Below are positions 5,812 to 7,213 of a DNA stretch of 7,213 nucleotides, piece by piece; positions within the stretch are counted from its first letter, which is position 1; every line of letters begins with the position of its first letter. Both the position numbers and the translations under genes were made by a program. Below the pieces are notes generated by a model that saw only the letters and a program-made list of their open reading frames with translations, had not been told where the DNA came from and made no database searches. The stretch is from UBA3076 sp964646435 (GTDB lineage: Bacteria; Desulfobacterota; Dissulfuribacteria; Dissulfuribacterales; UBA3076): the NCBI GenBank assembly GCA_964646435.1, contig CAZYEJ010000069.1, forward strand, positions 1-7,213, given 5' to 3'.

Positions 5812-6874
5812 CTGAGCTTTGGGTCAGGGCTTGCGCCTGATAGTGAGTCCCCAGTGCCTCTATGATTTCGTTTATATCACCTTCCATTATGGTCTCAAGG
5901 CGGTAAAGGGTGAGGCCTATTCGATGGTCGGTCATCCTGCCTTGGGGGAAGTTGTAAGTGCGGATACGCTCACTCCTGTCCCCTGTGCCAACCATGCTCC
6001 GTCGTTCATCTGAGACCTGTGCTTGTTGTTCTGTGCGTTTCAGATCCAGCACACGGGCATAAAGCACTTTCATGGCCTTGGCCTTGTTCTTGTGCTGTGA
6101 GCGTTCATCCTGACACTGTACTACCAGTCCTGTGGGCAGGTGGGTGATACGTACTGCGGATTCTGTCTTGTTGACGTGCTGTCCCCCTGCTCCGGACGCG
6201 CGATAAACGTCGATTCGAAGATCCGTAGAATCAATATCCACATCCACATCATCGGCCTCAGGCAGTACGGCCACAGTGACGGCCGATGTGTGTATGCGTC
6301 CCTGGGTCTCTGTGTCAGGTACCCTCTGGACCCTGTGTGTACCACTCTCGTACTTCAAACAACTGTAAACCCTGTTTCCGGAAATAAGGGCAACAATTTC
6401 CTTGAATCCACCGCCCCCGGTCAGGTGGGCGTTCAGCACTTCTACTTTCCATTTTTTGTGCTCAGCATAGCGGCTGTACATGCGGAACAGATCCGCTGCA
6501 AAAAGGGCAGCCTCGTCTCCGCCCGTACCGGCCCTGACTTCCAAAAGCACGTTCTTTTCGTCATTGGGGTCCTTGGGCAGGAGGAGACGTTTTATTTGTT
6601 CCCCGAGTTTCCTGCTTTTTCCTTCAAGCTCCTTAATTTCTGAATGTGCGAGTTCCCGGATTTCCGGGTCAGGATCACCGAGCAAGACCTTGTTTTCATC
6701 GATTTGTTCCAGTATGCCGCGGTCCTGGCGGTGAGATTGAACTATTACCCTCAGATCTGCGTGCCTTTTTGCAATCTCCTGATATTTTTTTTGATTTTTC
6801 AGTAAATCAGGGTCGCTGAGTTCTTGCTCTAAGTCCAGGTATTTATTCTCTAATTCTTGAAGTTTAGCTAACAT
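5774..6874 (-). CDS. prfA: Peptide chain release factor 1 (RF1)
   Basis: RF1 recognises UAA and UAG in the ribosomal A site and triggers hydrolysis of the peptidyl-tRNA ester. The 366-residue product is close to the usual 355-360. The N-terminal third is helical and charged (domain 1). The stop-codon recognition region reads RVPDTETQGRIHTS, with the PxT tripeptide as PDT at 186-188, which marks it as RF1 rather than RF2 (SPF). The catalytic GGQ is at 230-232 (GAGGQHVNKTESA), with Q232 the expected PrmC target, and CQDERSQHKNKAKA (254-267) and NFPQGRMTDHRI (308-319) are typical. The last 17 or so residues (from about LTQSS) are a hydrophilic tail, and the last 12 are encoded where prfA overlaps prmC. 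The start is 24 bases after rpmE; the bases before it (GATCCCTGA) contain no evident Shine-Dalgarno site. The leftward order rpmE-prfA-prmC is a common translation gene cluster in bacteria. Confidence 0.98.
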   Translation of the reverse strand: MLAKLQELENKYLDLEQELSDPDLLKNQKKYQEIAKRHADLRVIVQSHRQDRGILEQIDENKVLLGDPDPEIRELAHSEIKELEGKSRKLGEQIKRLLLPKDPNDEKNVLLEVRAGTGGDEAALFAADLFRMYSRYAEHKKWKVEVLNAHLTGGGGFKEIVALISGNRVYSCLKYESGTHRVQRVPDTETQGRIHTSAVTVAVLPEADDVDVDIDSTDLRIDVYRASGAGGQHVNKTESAVRITHLPTGLVVQCQDERSQHKNKAKAMKVLYARVLDLKRTEQQAQVSDERRSMVGTGDRSERIRTYNFPQGRMTDHRIGLTLYRLETIMEGDINEIIEALGTHYQAQALTQSSDDNNSPGIPRGH

Positions 6875-6898
6875 TCAGGGATCTATTGTTATGACGAC

Positions 6899-7114
6899 TC
6901 AGGCCTGTTTTTCCGTGGCCTTACCGTACCTGCGGTAGAATTTTTCCACTCTCCCGGCAGTATCGACTAGTTTCTGCTTGCCGGTAAAAAAAGGATGACA
7001 CTTAGAGCATATCTCTACCTTTATCTCTTTCTGGGTTGAACCTATCTCAAACTCATTACCACAGGCACATCTTACCTTGCAGTTATAGTATTTTGGATGG
7101 ATTTTTTCTTTCAT
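6899..7114 (-). CDS. rpmE: 50S ribosomal protein L31 (zinc-binding type)
   Basis: L31 is a small protein of the large ribosomal subunit that bridges toward the 30S head. The 71-residue product begins MKEKIHPKYY and contains CACGNEFEIGST and CSKCHPFFTGKQK. Its cysteines C16, C18, C36 and C39 are placed as in the zinc-binding (C+) form of L31, not the zinc-independent paralogue made under zinc starvation. The C terminus (VDTAGRVEKFYRRYGK) matches the family, with a short extra charged tail. AGGAGA at 7124-7129 on the complementary strand lies nine bases before the ATG. As the first gene of the leftward cluster it probably carries the promoter for prfA and prmC, although I could not identify a convincing one in the 99 bases available. 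Confidence 0.97.
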   Translation of the reverse strand: MKEKIHPKYYNCKVRCACGNEFEIGSTQKEIKVEICSKCHPFFTGKQKLVDTAGRVEKFYRRYGKATEKQA

Positions 7115-7123
7115 ATTTTTATA

Positions 7124-7129
7124 TCTCCT
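7124..7129 (-). promoter_or_regulatory. Shine-Dalgarno site of rpmE
   Basis: Read on the - strand this is AGGAGA, nine bases upstream of the rpmE ATG. It is the only clear Shine-Dalgarno sequence in the leftward cluster. The prfA and prmC starts lack one, which fits translation of those genes being coupled to upstream ribosomes. Confidence 0.7.
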
Positions 7130-7144
7130 ATTAGATTTCGATCT

Positions 7145-7160
7145 TAGTTAGAAATAACTA
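7145..7160 (-). other. Small hairpin in the rpmE leader
   Basis: TAGTTA (7145-7150) and TAACTA (7155-7160) form a perfect 6-base inverted repeat with a four-base loop. On the rpmE transcript the loop would be UUUC; on the opposite strand it would be GAAA. It lies about 30 bases upstream of the rpmE ATG. It could be a weak leader stem or a protein-binding palindrome. The stem is AT-rich and short, so chance is a serious alternative. Confidence 0.25.
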
Positions 7161-7213
7161 GTGCCTGAACGGAAACCCCAAATTTTGTTTTCTCAATTTA
7201 GGTCAGGGACAGT

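Noticed and set aside
6140..6643. 167-codon frame opposite prfA
   Set aside because: The opposite strand encodes the conserved RF1 core; the translated product is not recognisable and has no start signals.

Overview
The window is an ordinary bacterial chromosome segment. It carries five housekeeping genes and, at the left edge, an accessory region with a truncated ATPase and repeats. The protein sequences and gene order (RecA with a canonical core, recA directly followed by alaS, and a leftward rpmE-prfA-prmC cluster) fit a Gram-negative bacterium. A Desulfobacterota/deltaproteobacterium-like organism of moderate GC is my best guess, by family resemblance only; no rRNA or other decisive marker is present.

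Layout. Positions 1-261 hold no convincing gene. They contain an 18/20 direct repeat (8-27 and 43-62) and a GC-rich imperfect inverted repeat (106-180). Positions 262-942 encode the N-terminal ATPase core of an archaeal-type AAA ATPase that stops where homologues normally continue into a C-terminal domain; it looks like a remnant and is AT-richer than its neighbours. Positions 943-1196 hold a short heptad repeat (984-1011), a plausible sigma70-type promoter (1081-1109) and the strong ribosome binding site of recA. recA (1197-2237) and alaS (2256-4913) follow on the + strand, 18 bases apart, with no recX between them. On the - strand, rpmE (7114-6899), prfA (6874-5774) and prmC (5811-4942) form a tight cluster that converges on alaS with only 28 bases between the stop codons. 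The last 99 bases are the rpmE leader.

How the genes work together. RecA performs homologous recombination and SOS activation, and AlaRS charges tRNA-Ala. In the leftward operon, L31 is a ribosomal protein, RF1 terminates translation at UAA/UAG, and PrmC methylates the glutamine of the RF1 GGQ motif. The enzyme and its substrate are therefore encoded in overlapping reading frames.

I found no evidence of a novel system. The points most worth a second look are the truncated ATPase among repeats, the missing recX, the 38-base prfA/prmC overlap that forms the RF1 tail, a possible alaS terminator buried in prmC codons, and a dense cluster of slippery runs at the start of alaS.
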